Assembly (NCBI RefSeq): GCF_015706575.1
Contig: NW_024037055.1
Location: 10,020,262-10,084,261, forward strand
Source: Patiria miniata
Lineage: Eukaryota; Echinodermata; Asteroidea; Valvatida; Asterinidae
Reading direction: 5' to 3'
Length of the DNA: 64,000 nucleotides
Both the position numbers and the translations under genes were made by a program. Shown piece by piece: positions 25,601-33,577 of this stretch (position 1 is the stretch's first letter; each line of letters begins with the position of its first letter). Below the pieces are notes generated by a model, which saw nothing but the letters and a program-made list of their open reading frames with translations, was not told the origin of the DNA and ran no database searches.

Positions 25601-28600
25601 CAGTCAGCGGGCAGTCAGCAGACATCAGCCGGCAGTCAGCAGACATCAGCAGACAGTCAGCAGACAGTCAGCAGACATCAGCCGGCAGTCAGCAGACAGT
25701 CAGCAGACAGTCAGCAGACAGTCAGCAGACATCAGCCGGCAGTCAGCGGGCAGTCAGCCGGCAGTCTGCATACAGTCAGCGTGCAGTCTGCATACAGTCA
25801 GCAGACAGTCAACAGACAGTCTGCAGACAGTCAGCAGACAGTCAACAGACAGTCTGCAGACAGTCAGCAGACAGTCAGCAGGCAGTCAGCAGACAGTCAG
25901 CAGACAGTCAACAGACATTCTGCAGTCAGTCAGCAGACAGTCAGCATACAGTCAGCAGACAGTCAACAGACAGTCTGCAGACAGTCAGCAGACAGTCAAC
26001 AGACAGTCTGCAGACAGTCAGCAGACAGTCAGCAGGCAGTCAGCAGACAGTCAGCAGACAGTCAACAGACAGTCTGCAGACAGTCAACAGACAGTCAGCA
26101 GACAGTCAGCAGGCAGTCAGCAGACAGTCTGCAGACAGTCAGCAGACAGTCTGTAGGCAGTCAGCAGACAGTCAGCAGACAGTCAGTAGGCAGTCTGTAG
26201 GCAGTCAGCAGACAGTCAGCAGACAGCCTGCAGACATCAACCGGCAGTCAGCAGACAGTCTGCAGTCAGTCAGCAAACAGTCAGCTGACAGTCAGCTGAC
26301 AGTCAGCAGACAGTCAGCAGACAGTCAGCAGACAGTCAGCAGACAGCCTGCAGACATCAACCGGCAGTCAGCAGACAGTCTGCAGTCAGTCAGCAGACAG
26401 TCAGCAGACAGTCAGCTGACAGTCAGCTGACAGTCAGCTGACAGTCAGCTGACAGTCAACAAACAGTCAGCTGACAGTCCATAAACACCATAGTGAATCT
26501 TGGCCTTCACCCGATAAACTCATTTGTGTTTCTTCCTGCAGCCAATTGAGTACCCGGTACGCACCAATCAGATTCCTCGTCAGATACCGGAGCAGTCCTT
26601 GTACACCCGCCCTCTTCCTGGCATTGTCATGGGCGGGGTCTTGCCATTTGGTTGTATATTCATCCAGCTTTTCTTCATCCTCAACAGCATCTGGTGAGTT
26701 GCAATTCCTTCAGATGCCAAACCAAAACAAAAACATTCCATAGTGGTTATCAATAATACAGAGCAAGATAATAGCTTTGTTGGCTTTGATGACATGTGTC
26801 TCTAGCAGTTGTAAATATTGATATTGAGCTTTTGCCTTTGCATGACGCATTTTATTACCACTTTATACTTATTGCTGTTTGAAAACTTATAATGAAAAAT
26901 AATGTGCAAGGTTTGAACGACCGTGATGAGCTTGTTGATAAAGTAGGAAGACTTCCACATCTTTGAGCAGGAGGTCATGGGTTCAGGTCCCACCTGGGCA
27001 AGCTTGTGGATTTTTCTTGCAAGCTCTCAGAAAGCAGAGAATCAAGTGACGATAAAATTGTTGGTAAATATTCAAACAGTATTTCGCGTACCACTGTTGT
27101 TTTTGTTCTTTACCAATGAAACCTTCAAAAGCACTGTATACGCAGTGCTGCCCTAAAAGCATGCGAGATGGTTGATACAAAAATCTGAGATAGCCGATAC
27201 AACAATCAGCATCTTGTATGGCAGAACTGTATTATATTTAATTGCCCTACAATATTTTTAATCTGTTACGATTGCTCATCCCTTGCAGGTCCCATCAGTT
27301 CTACTACATGTTTGGCTTCTTGTTCTTCGTTGCTATTATTCTGGTCATCACTTGTTCCGAGGCCACTGTTCTGCTGTGCTATTTCCACCTGTGTGCTGAG
27401 GTAACTAACAGTCATGTTCAGAACCAGTGAAAACCCTAACCCCCTAGATACGTAGATTGAATCGGAACCCTTCAGGTTCTTTCAAATTCTCCAGGAGATT
27501 TTATGAAGGATCAAGAAAATGTCAAGCTCTGTTATTGTTACTTTAAATTGGGCTTGTTGCCCTTAGAAGTTAGAGTTAAAAAAAAACATGCCACTTGGTT
27601 CTGCAGATTGTCATATTTTGGAGACTTTACCCTAACCCGCCTCAATCCTCCAAGATCCTCATTGCGGTTTGGAAGGATTTTGGAGGATTGAGGATGAATG
27701 GTGTTTGAGAAACAGGAGGATTTTGGAGGTTTGAGGATGAATGGTGTTTAAGCACATGAGGGTTTTAGAGGATTGAGGATGAATGCATTTTGAGGCAGGA
27801 CTGTCTGATGATTTTGAAGGAATGAGGGGCTGGGTATCCCTGAACATATATGTAAGTGCACAATTTTGGGATTTTGGAGGATGAATGCATTTTGAGGCAG
27901 GACTGTCTAAGGATTTAGGCGCTGTTGCACAGTTTTGGAGGATTGAGGATGGTTCCTAGCAAAAAGGGCCTGGGGGTTAAACCTTGTGTGTAGAACTATA
28001 TGTGCATTGCCCTATAAAAGGTTGCGTTTAATTGGAATCAACTGTTTTTTGTGGCCAAAATTTGGGACTTTGTTATCATTATTGTTTCTGATGAACACTG
28101 TACAAGTTAGTGGTCTGTTATGATGTGGTCCATGGGTTTGTATCCTCTCAGGTTCAGAGTTGTCTCCCTCGGGCAACACAGCACCATGGATCACATCACA
28201 GCAGACGCATGCATGATGACAGGTTTTGGGTGGGAGAATATCTGAGAGTCCACGTGAACTCAACATAAACAACAGATGCCCACAAACTATGGCCGAAATA
28301 AATATAGCTCATGCATATTCATGATCAAGAGCCCAATTCTTACTGGTCCATCCACCATCACGCGTCGGCCGCTAGTGTTGCTGTTCACCAAGCGCACACG
28401 CGAGGATTCACACACAGGTTAAATACGCATGGGCAGTAGACTAACTTACAACGCATGCGCTTTACCAAGCAGTTGTGGAACTATTGCACTGGGGAAGTGT
28501 ACGTGTTCTACATAACCCCCGAGGACCAACACAAAGGGAACAACAGATCCTTTCAGTCCTCGGGAGTTGGGTCTTTTGTTCAAAACGGTCCTCTGTAGTA

Positions 28601-31394
28601 GGTTCGTGTGCTTAGTCTATAGGAGAGTGTTGAAATACAGGGACAAAGGGAAGCACAAAAGCATTGTCCTCGGTAGCAAAGTAAAACAAGAGTGTCTGAG
28701 CACGCATGAGCATCGCCTTACCTACACAAAAAGATGGTGGCACACACACAGAAACTTTTTGCAGAGATAACTGATGTGTACCTTGACAAAATGTTGGTGA
28801 GGTAAACTTAAATTTCGGGGGTAAATAGTTGGTTTGCAGTGAAGCAAGGAATTTTGGCTTGTGTGCATGCATCTATCACATGACTGAAGACTCTGTGCTT
28901 TACAGCATAGCTGCCAACTAGTACGATTTTTTCGTAATTATTACGAATTGTTTGTTAAATTACGAAAATACGATTTGCCACTAAAACATTACGAATTTCC
29001 CATTTTCTACCTAACGAAAAAAAAAAAATGTAAAGTATCGTTTTTGACCAAAAACTTCTGGCGAAATGTCGCGATAATGGATGGACTGGTGGCAAGTCTA
29101 ATAAGAATGCAGTCAAGCACCTGATAGACATCCATGCAGTGTGCACAGTGGAGTATTTGAGGACCAGACTAAAAATATTTTTCAATGGTGTGCCATTTGT
29201 GTGCATCTCGTGGATGTGTGGTTGTGTGTACTGTATGTGAGTTCTTTTCAGTGACGATCGTGAGCACATTTGGTCGCTTATTGCCGGGATGAGGACCCAT
29301 CAGTGCGAGATTTTAATCACGGAATTTAATAAGAGTATGGTTGGAATAATTGGTAATAGAGTTTGAGTTTGTCACAACGGACAGAAAAGATAAATCAGCA
29401 TGCGTTTGCAAGGTATGTTGGCGGGATATTTCTATTGCATACGGTGGCCATAGATCATTGTGTGTAAAAACATGATACGAACTCGAAACTCAACATCGAT
29501 AGCATGCATCTCCAAAAAAATATGCGCAAATGTTATTGATGTTATTATTTATTTGACTTCAACAAACAAATACAGACATCAAAACAAAATTAATTTTAAA
29601 AACAAAATTTTTTTTTTAAATTTTTTTAATTTTTTTTTAATTATCTTTTGGCCTACAGTACATTATTATTCACAACAAGAAGAGTATGCACATGTATGTG
29701 TACATGTAAACCATGTACCTGTACTCGATGTCGGTAAAGCTTTTGATAAAACGAGAAGTTGAAAATGACCGCGCGGGTTGATTACTAATTGGGATTTTGA
29801 AATGTTGGCAGCTATGTTACAGGCTTAGTACTGATTATTAGACTAGCACTGTTGACATGAATGGTCATTGCAAGCACAGAATACCATGGTTGGAAGAGCC
29901 TTGGTTCAGACTTAGGCCGTGTCCAAATTACTTGGCTGTGGCTGGATGTTACACAGCGCCTGTCAAGCGCCTGCAGCCACTACCCATAGACCTGTGTGTT
30001 ACTTCCAGCCAGTGTTGTAGTCGAGTCACCAACGTCGAGTCCGAGTCCCAAGCCTCGAGTCTGAGTCTCAAGTCACAAGCCTGAGTCCAAGTCTTGAGTC
30101 ACAAACCTTGAGTCCGAGTCACGAGTCACATGTTCTCAGTTGTTCACCAAACTAATCAAATTAGTTTGGTGAACTAAATAAAATTATTTTTCAATCATCC
30201 ATTCTGTCTTTTAAGTAAATCCCAGTGTATATAGTTTACGTTGTGTGTACAAAATGTGTTTTCTTTTTAATTCCCATCCCTAAAAAAACCCTACTCCATC
30301 CCTTCCCTCCATGTTTTATCATCCAAACATTATTCCTCAATGATCCTTTCCCATCCCTACCCCGTGCGCAACCCCTGGATACGATTTTCCGCGGCACTGT
30401 GTTTTGTCTATGTAGTAAAAACCAAAAAGAATGCCACGTTCGTCGCACAAATACTTAACGTTCGAGTCATGATTCCAGTCATGAGTCACCAAGCTCGAGT
30501 CCAAGTCATCATGGTCGAGTCCGAGTCATTTTCCAATGTGACTCGAGTCGAGTCTGAGTCACGAAAAATGTGACTTGAGTCCGACTCGAGTCCGAGTCCT
30601 GGACTCAAGTACTACAACACTGTTTCCAGCCATAGCCAAGTAATGTGGAGGTGGCCTTATATAACATGGGTGTTTTTCCTCTACAGGACTATCACTGGTG
30701 GTGGCGCTCTTTCCTGACGAGCGGCTTCACTGCCGTCTACCTCTTCATCTACTGCCTGCATTACTTTGTGTCCAAGTTGACGATCCAGGGCACAGCCAGC
30801 ACAGTCTTGTACTTTGGCTACACCTCCATCATGGTCCTCCTGTTTTTCTTGTTCACCGGTGAGTAGCAGAATTGGGTAGTCTTTGCAACAAACTCCTTCA
30901 GATTGGGGAAACTGTGCCAACTTTGAATCAAAGCCAAGCTGGAATCGAGACTGGAATGGACCCCCGGTACTTTGCAATGTTGGTTCCCAACAGTCGTTTG
31001 TAGGGAGTACATTACCAATCTGAAGACAGGCAGATTCCAAATTTGTTCACATATTGGCAGTTCTGGGAAGAAAGCGATTGTTTAACCCTAACCTTCCCAA
31101 CTCCATCAAAATCCATTTTTCTTGGTTTTTCCAGCATCCACGAACACAGAACTTTGAACAAGTCACTGTAAAAATTGCTATAAAATACTAATCCCCCAAA
31201 TCCATCCATTTCTGAAAATTTCAGCAAAAGCAAATGTTCTATATTCCCTTTAAGATTGGCTCAATTATAACATCCGATTGAGGTGGTCATGTCATTCCGT
31301 CTTTCACATTTTTCCCCCTCTTCCAGGAACTGTGGGCTTCTTTTCCTGTTTCTGGTTTGTCACCAAGATCTACAGCGTTGTTAAAGTGGATTAA
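7669..31394 (+). CDS. TM9SF2: Transmembrane 9 superfamily member 2 (nonaspanin), 15 coding exons
   Basis: Exons: 7669-7854, 9379-9446, 11067-11294, 14274-14403, 14980-15104, 15994-16126, 18075-18154, 18619-18724, 19493-19625, 22217-22336, 24937-25154, 26542-26693, 27289-27400, 30687-30858, 31327-31394. All introns are GT-AG, phases agree, and the sum is 2031 nt (676 residues; human TM9SF2 is 663). The protein has a signal peptide (about 1-30), then FYLPG at the mature N-terminus, a large lumenal domain (about 31-317), and nine membrane segments from about residue 318 ([20 protein letters not shown]) to the end. It terminates in KVD, which fits the KXD/E COPI-binding signal known in this family. 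Stretches such as [14 protein letters not shown] and [15 protein letters not shown] are nearly identical to human TM9SF2, not TM9SF4. Known role: endosomal/Golgi membrane protein affecting sorting and glycosylation. The ATG at 7669 was chosen because it gives the full signal peptide; a second in-frame ATG lies at 7678. Confidence 0.97.
8499..8584. mobile_element. 86-bp hairpin element, TAGCTTGAGTAACTCC ends
   Basis: A near-perfect palindrome in TM9SF2 intron 1. Its outer 18 bp on each side equal those of the hairpin at 6455-6509, while the loop-side sequence differs. No clear 9-bp duplication: flanks are GATACATG and ATGTACAAT. Confidence 0.6.
8640..9080 (+). repeat. 441-bp direct repeat, copy 1 (TM9SF2 intron 1)
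   Basis: Matches 10019-10458 over its whole length with only scattered differences. It begins CAGACAGGGCTCTGGAGTGC and ends GGTGCCAGTCTATTTT. The two copies flank exon 2, which is not itself duplicated. No coding sense or terminal inverted repeat was recognised. Confidence 0.85.
9735..10010 (-). mobile_element. Possible 3' end of a non-LTR retrotransposon
   Basis: Read on the minus strand this GC-richer block ends GGGTCGACTTGATGATGATGG, a TGATGATG-type tail often seen at LINE 3' ends. It differs in composition from the surrounding intron. No reverse transcriptase remains, so the family is not identified. Confidence 0.35.
10019..10458 (+). repeat. 440-bp direct repeat, copy 2 (TM9SF2 intron 2)
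   Basis: Second copy of the 8640-9080 repeat in the same orientation. Left of it lies the possible LINE tail (9735-10010); to the right the two copies drift apart within a few bases. Confidence 0.85.
11645..12169. mobile_element. TTAA-flanked inverted-repeat element (Kolobok-like), 525 bp
   Basis: Flanked by TTAA at 11641-11644 and 12170-12173. The ends are inverted complements: AGGGAATATACA at the left, TGTACATTCCCT at the right. A related inverted copy lies at 61288-61700 and a fragment at 31083-31252. The TTAA target and AGGG-type ends suggest Kolobok or piggyBac; no transposase is present. Confidence 0.7.
12170..13194. other. TM9SF2 intron 3, AT-rich with ACATGTACA words
   Basis: No exon or clear element seen. 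Self-complementary TGTACATGTACA runs occur at 12760-12790 and 12950-13000; the same word is scattered throughout the window. Confidence 0.5.
13195..13262 (-). repeat. tRNA-like fragment (SINE head or tRNA relic)
   Basis: On the minus strand it has TGGTAGAATG, like an A box, and GGTTCAAATCC, like a B box, about 35 bp apart. The 5' acceptor half does not pair with the 3' end, so it is not an intact tRNA gene. Confidence 0.4.
14625..14815 (+). mobile_element. Small foldback MITE, copy 1
   Basis: Contains GGCCCCCTTCAATGGAGA near the left end and CCACTGAAGGGGGCC near the right, so it folds on itself. Outer ends AGAATCCGGGCA and CAGATTGGTCTA are also inverted. A second copy lies at 55335-55530 on the opposite strand with matching interior. 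Confidence 0.7.
15661..15975. mobile_element. TTAA-type CCCTAAC MITE, copy in TM9SF2 intron 5
   Basis: Starts after TTAA at 15657 with CCCTACCCCCTACACTGA and resembles 33347-33577 (shared TTTACTAGGAACC and GCAAATTCCAACACCAT). It carries a nested palindromic MITE (15785-15891). Its right end lies about 20 bp before the exon 6 acceptor. Confidence 0.6.
15785..15891. mobile_element. Nested 107-bp palindromic MITE, GCCCGGTTC ends
   Basis: Left end GCCCGGTTCATACTACACGC; right end, complemented, GCCCGGTTCACGCTTCACGC. It interrupts the CCCTAAC MITE, which is uninterrupted at 33347-33577. The family resembles Harbinger-type MITEs; the target duplication is unclear. Confidence 0.65.
16208..17307 (+). 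mobile_element. 1.1-kb inverted-repeat element A with 6-bp target duplication
   Basis: Exact inverted ends CATACCTGCCAAC (13 bp) flanked by exact CCAGTG copies (16202-16207 and 17308-17313). Just inside the left end the word CCGATTT or its complement recurs four times within 90 bp. A small open frame at 16804-16887 (27 residues, acidic then rich in K, R, E) might be a relic of a transposase N-terminus. It shares its ends with element B (28906-29816) apart from one base. Confidence 0.85.
17470..17782 (-). mobile_element. tRNA-derived SINE, copy 1
   Basis: On the minus strand it starts with a tRNA-like head: TGGCGTAGCGG (A box) and GGGTTTGAATCCCGC (B box). A body follows, and it ends in TTATTATT-type repeats read on the plus strand at 17470. 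The copy at 42168-42407 has the same order and orientation. Confidence 0.7.
17920..18074. other. TM9SF2 intron 6, end
   Basis: G-rich tract GGTGGGTGGTAGGGATGGGG (17957-17976), then a pyrimidine-poor approach to the exon 7 acceptor at 18074. Confidence 0.4.
18758..19310. mobile_element. Foldback MITE pair in TM9SF2 intron 8
   Basis: Bases 18762-18835 pair with 18850-18930 (AAATATTGAGTGGCT against AGCCACTCAATATTT, and GGAATATTACCG against its complement). A second inverted pair, ATATAGATCCTTGTCATTTGAT (18949-18970) and ATCAAATGACAGGGATCTGT (19267-19286), encloses the next 300 bp. Probably one MITE with complex arms. Confidence 0.6.
20155..20500. repeat. Inverted pair around GTGATGTGGGATATGACGTTT
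   Basis: Bases 20165-20200 are the inverted complement of a tandemly doubled block at 20420-20485 (AACGTCATATCCCACATCAC, then AACGTCATACCCCACATCAC). Likely a worn inverted-repeat element. Confidence 0.5.
20930..21619. mobile_element. hAT-like element, TAGGGCTGTGCC ends, 690 bp
   Basis: Left end TAGGGCTGTGCCGTTTCG; right end GGCACAGCCCTA. Flanks TTGCAATC and ATGCAAAC agree at 6 of 8 positions, consistent with an old 8-bp duplication. Subterminal ATTCGAAT/ATATTCG words occur at both ends. A fragment of a related end may lie at 42090-42172. Confidence 0.65.
22790..23630. mobile_element. Nested hAT-like element with GAGTCC repeat ends, 841 bp
   Basis: Ends CAGACTTGTAT...ATACAAGTCTG flanked by exact GTATTGTG copies (22782-22789 and 23631-23638), the 8-bp duplication typical of hAT. 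About 150 bp inside each end consists of degenerate CGAGTC/CCGAGT repeats. No transposase frame is evident. Confidence 0.85.
24099..24228. repeat. ACATGTACATGT palindromic simple repeat
   Basis: Run of self-complementary TACATG units with ATA interruptions, inside the right part of element C. Confidence 0.8.
24405..24535 (-). mobile_element. tRNA-derived SINE with CACTGTATACNCAGTG tail, copy 1
   Basis: The minus strand carries GGAGTCCCACCCAAG (B-box region) followed by GCTTGTGATTTTT, and ends in an AACACTGAGTATACAGTG-type palindrome. The copy at 26921-27155 has the same order on the plus strand. Confidence 0.55.
25448..26482 (+). repeat. 11-bp minisatellite (CAGTCAGCAGA)n, about 1 kb
   Basis: About ninety degenerate copies of CAGTCAGCAGA, with CATCAGCCGG and CAGTCAGCTGA variants, fill most of TM9SF2 intron 11. 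Because 11 is not a multiple of 3 but 33 is, one frame stays open for 260 codons as a Q/S/V-rich repeat. It sits inside an intron with no splice evidence and is not called as a gene. Confidence 0.95.
26921..27155 (+). mobile_element. tRNA-derived SINE with CACTGTATACNCAGTG tail, copy 2
   Basis: Head GATGAGCTTGTTGATAAAG (A-box region), B box GGGTTCAGGTCCCACCTGG, then GCAAGCTTGTGG and the palindrome CACTGTATACGCAGTG near 27132-27148. Same family as 24405-24535. Confidence 0.6.
27631..27976. mobile_element. TTAA-type CCCTAAC MITE in TM9SF2 intron 13
   Basis: Starts CCTAACCCGCCTCAATCC and ends GGCCTGGGGG before TTAA at 27977. The interior repeats GGATTTTGGAGGATTGAGG several times. Related to 54622-55021 and 56709-57116. 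Confidence 0.65.
28498..28704 (+). repeat. Dispersed 207-bp repeat, copy 1
   Basis: Closely matches 49552-49759 in the same orientation: GATCCTTTCAGTCCTC, GGAGTTGGGTCTTTTGTT and GTAGGTTCGTGTGCTTAGTC are all shared. No inverted ends or coding sense; element type unknown. Confidence 0.8.
28906..29816. mobile_element. Inverted-repeat element B with 6-bp target duplication, 911 bp
   Basis: Exact inverted ends CATAGCTGCCAAC (13 bp) flanked by exact TTACAG copies (28900-28905 and 29817-29822). The left subterminal 90 bp repeats TACGA five times. The ends match element A except at one base; interior blocks match element C. Confidence 0.85.
29915..30656. mobile_element. Harbinger-like MITE (121 bp) split by a hAT-like element
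   Basis: Inverted ends GGCCGTGTCCAAATTACTTG and, complemented from the right, GGCCACCTCCACATTACTTG, flanked by TTA on both sides (29912-29914, 30657-30659), the 3-bp target of PIF/Harbinger. Removing the nested hAT leaves about 121 bp. The right end is 30 bp upstream of TM9SF2 exon 14. Confidence 0.75.
30010..30622. mobile_element. Nested hAT-like element, CAGTGTTGTAGT ends, 613 bp
   Basis: Ends CAGTGTTGTAGTCGAGTC and ACTACAACACTG flanked by CTTCCAGC and TTTCCAGC (7 of 8 equal). Both ends carry CGAGTC/CCGAGT repeats like the hAT at 22790-23630. No transposase frame. Confidence 0.8.
31083..31252. mobile_element. Fragment of the 11645-12169 element family
   Basis: Resembles the right third of that element: TTTCTTGGTTTTTCCA, then CATTTCTGAAAATT, ending ATTCCCTTTAA. 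The left end is missing or diverged. Confidence 0.6.
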
Positions 31395-31904
31395 ATCACA
31401 GCTGAGTAGCACAATACGATAGCAGCAGTCACTGCTCGACATTTTGACAACGTCAACGTAGTTCAGTTAGTTTTTGTTCTAGTTGACAAGGAATGCCTTC
31501 TCAATTTGAGGTTATTATGAGGCACTATTTGAAGTAGACTTACTTTTTTTGAGGGGAACAGGTATAGTGTCACACAGTTTTCTGCGTTTGTTTTTGTTGA
31601 AACAAAAGAATGCAGGCAGGGAACCCGCCATACTGAATTTGTAGAAAGTTTGTTAATAGATTTAATTTTTAATTTTTGTTTTCTCCAAGTTTACACGAAG
31701 TTCAGTTTTGTCACAAGGGGTCAGTTTTGATGGGTTTATAGCCAACAGTGTGTATATGAGTATGCCTTGCGTTTGATACAAGTTCGTACATAAAACAAAT
31801 AAGTTGAATTTATTTGATGGTCTCCATGCATTGTCTGTCATCAACATACACCACTCGGCAGTAATGCACAGCTTGGAAACATTTTAGTTTCAAGTACACT
31901 GTGA

Positions 31905-31910
31905 AATAAA
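31905..31910 (+). terminator. Likely polyadenylation signal of TM9SF2
   Basis: First AATAAA clearly downstream of the TAA stop (31392-31394), giving a 3' UTR of about 530 bases. Use is inferred; later signals exist. Confidence 0.5.
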
Positions 31911-32417
31911 TATTCATCACCATTTGTCCGAACTCATCTGGGTTAGTTTTTGGAGATATTTTGACCTTTTTAAATACTTCTGAAGTTTTAAATCATGCAT
32001 TTAGTTTAGGCGTGTACAATGGATGTATAATTTTTTGTCTTTCTCCTTTATGGGTTGTACAGTTTAGCATTTGATGTTTGATGTAGTTTTGACAATTCCA
32101 AATTAAGAGCTGTAAGAGGGAGAAGTGAAACGATTATTGTTTCATAGTTATGTGATGGCTTTACAGTTATTTTACTTGAAGGTGACAGTGAATTTTGCAA
32201 TCATTTAGATATTTTTCTATTCCACTCGTGGAATGTGAAACATAATTGGTGGGTTATTTACTTTTTTGAGTCTAACTTCATATTTGTGTGTTTCCTGCGG
32301 ATTGGGCCTGTGGCTTACTATCGTCATAAATTTACAGAATTTGCCTTTTAAAATAGAATTAAACTTTGTGTGTGCAAACCAATATTCTGTGCACGTCCGA
32401 GATGCAAAACCATTACC

Positions 32418-32890
32418 TGAGTAATTGCAGAATATCCCACCACTCGGAAGTACACCCCTAAAATCTCTGGCTACGCGGTTGGAATCACTGGAAAAGAAAC
32501 AATTGAAGTCCATTGCCAACTACGCAGATACGGAGTGGGGGTCCAATATTTGAGAACGAAGCAACACAAAAGGAATGGGAGTTGCTGAAAAAAATTGTAA
32601 GTCCAAACCAACCACCCTGTTGCCGGCTATGCGGATACGGAGTGGGAGTCCCCTTGAATATGCTTGAGAACGAAGCAATACAAAAGGAATGGGAGTTGCT
32701 GAAAAAAATCGAAGTCCAAACCAACTACCCTGTTGGTGGCTACGCGGATACGGAGTGGGAGTGCAGTGGAGCATGACGCATAGTACATACAAGTAGCGCT
32801 GAGAAGGTTTATTGAGGGCAATCAACCGTGACTCCGTAGCCGGCTACGAGGTGGACAGATTGAGTGGCGGGGTATTCTGCAATTGTGCCC
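32418..32890. mobile_element. Inverted-repeat element with internal tandem repeats
   Basis: Left end AATTGCAGAATATCCCACCA; right end GGCGGGGTATTCTGCAATT. Inside, three direct units start with AAGTCC at 32506, 32599 and 32712, each with TACGGAGTGGG and AAAAGGAATGGGAGTTGCTG. A lone right end (GACGGGGTATTTTGCAATT) lies at 45302-45320. Confidence 0.65.
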
Positions 32891-33346
32891 CGTTACCAAA
32901 AAAAATCAATTCTTTTATAAAAAAAAAATTGTCAATTCCTAAAAAAAAGTTTTCGCTCAAGGTGGTTTGTTGCTGAAGGCAATTTCCCTTGAAAGGATGT
33001 TTGATAAACAAGTTTATTTGTGTGGTTTTCTGTTTGATATACAAAATTAATGAAGGTGAAATGGAATTTCACTTTTGCTGTTAACAGTGGTTGCAACAGA
33101 AATGATGTCAGTTGCGACACAAACACTTGTTACTTGCTAAGATAACAGTGACCAATATTTGAATGCCTATGAAATCTTTAAAATGCTTCATTGTTTTCTC
33201 ATATGTTGCATTCCAGCTTTGTGCGAAATGAATTGCACTTTGCATAAAAGGTTTGGAAAAATGTTCCATTACTGTACATATGTACAATGTATTAATCACA
33301 TGCTGTACAAATAACCCTGCAGAATAAGTGTGTAATTAGTTTATCA

Positions 33347-33577
33347 ACCCTAACTCCCTAGCATGATTTACTAGGAACCATACCCATCTTGGCAAATTCC
33401 AACACCATATGGGAAACTACACACACATATTTCTGACTTTGATTCTGGTGGTGTGCCAACCCAGTGTAAAAGACTGTCAGTTTATGGGTGAGTGTACCCA
33501 TCCTGACAGATTCCAACAAAACATGCCGTTTATTTATTACATTTATTTTGGGGTTTGATGGGTTGAGTTCTGTTAGG
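33347..33577. mobile_element. TTAA-type CCCTAAC MITE
   Basis: Left CCCTAACTCCCTAGCATGA; right GTTAGGG before TTAA. It is the uninterrupted relative of 15661-15975. Confidence 0.6.

Noticed and set aside
25418-26200. 260-residue open frame rich in Q, S and V
   Set aside because: It is the read-through of an 11-bp minisatellite inside a TM9SF2 intron; no start context, splice sites or homology support a protein.
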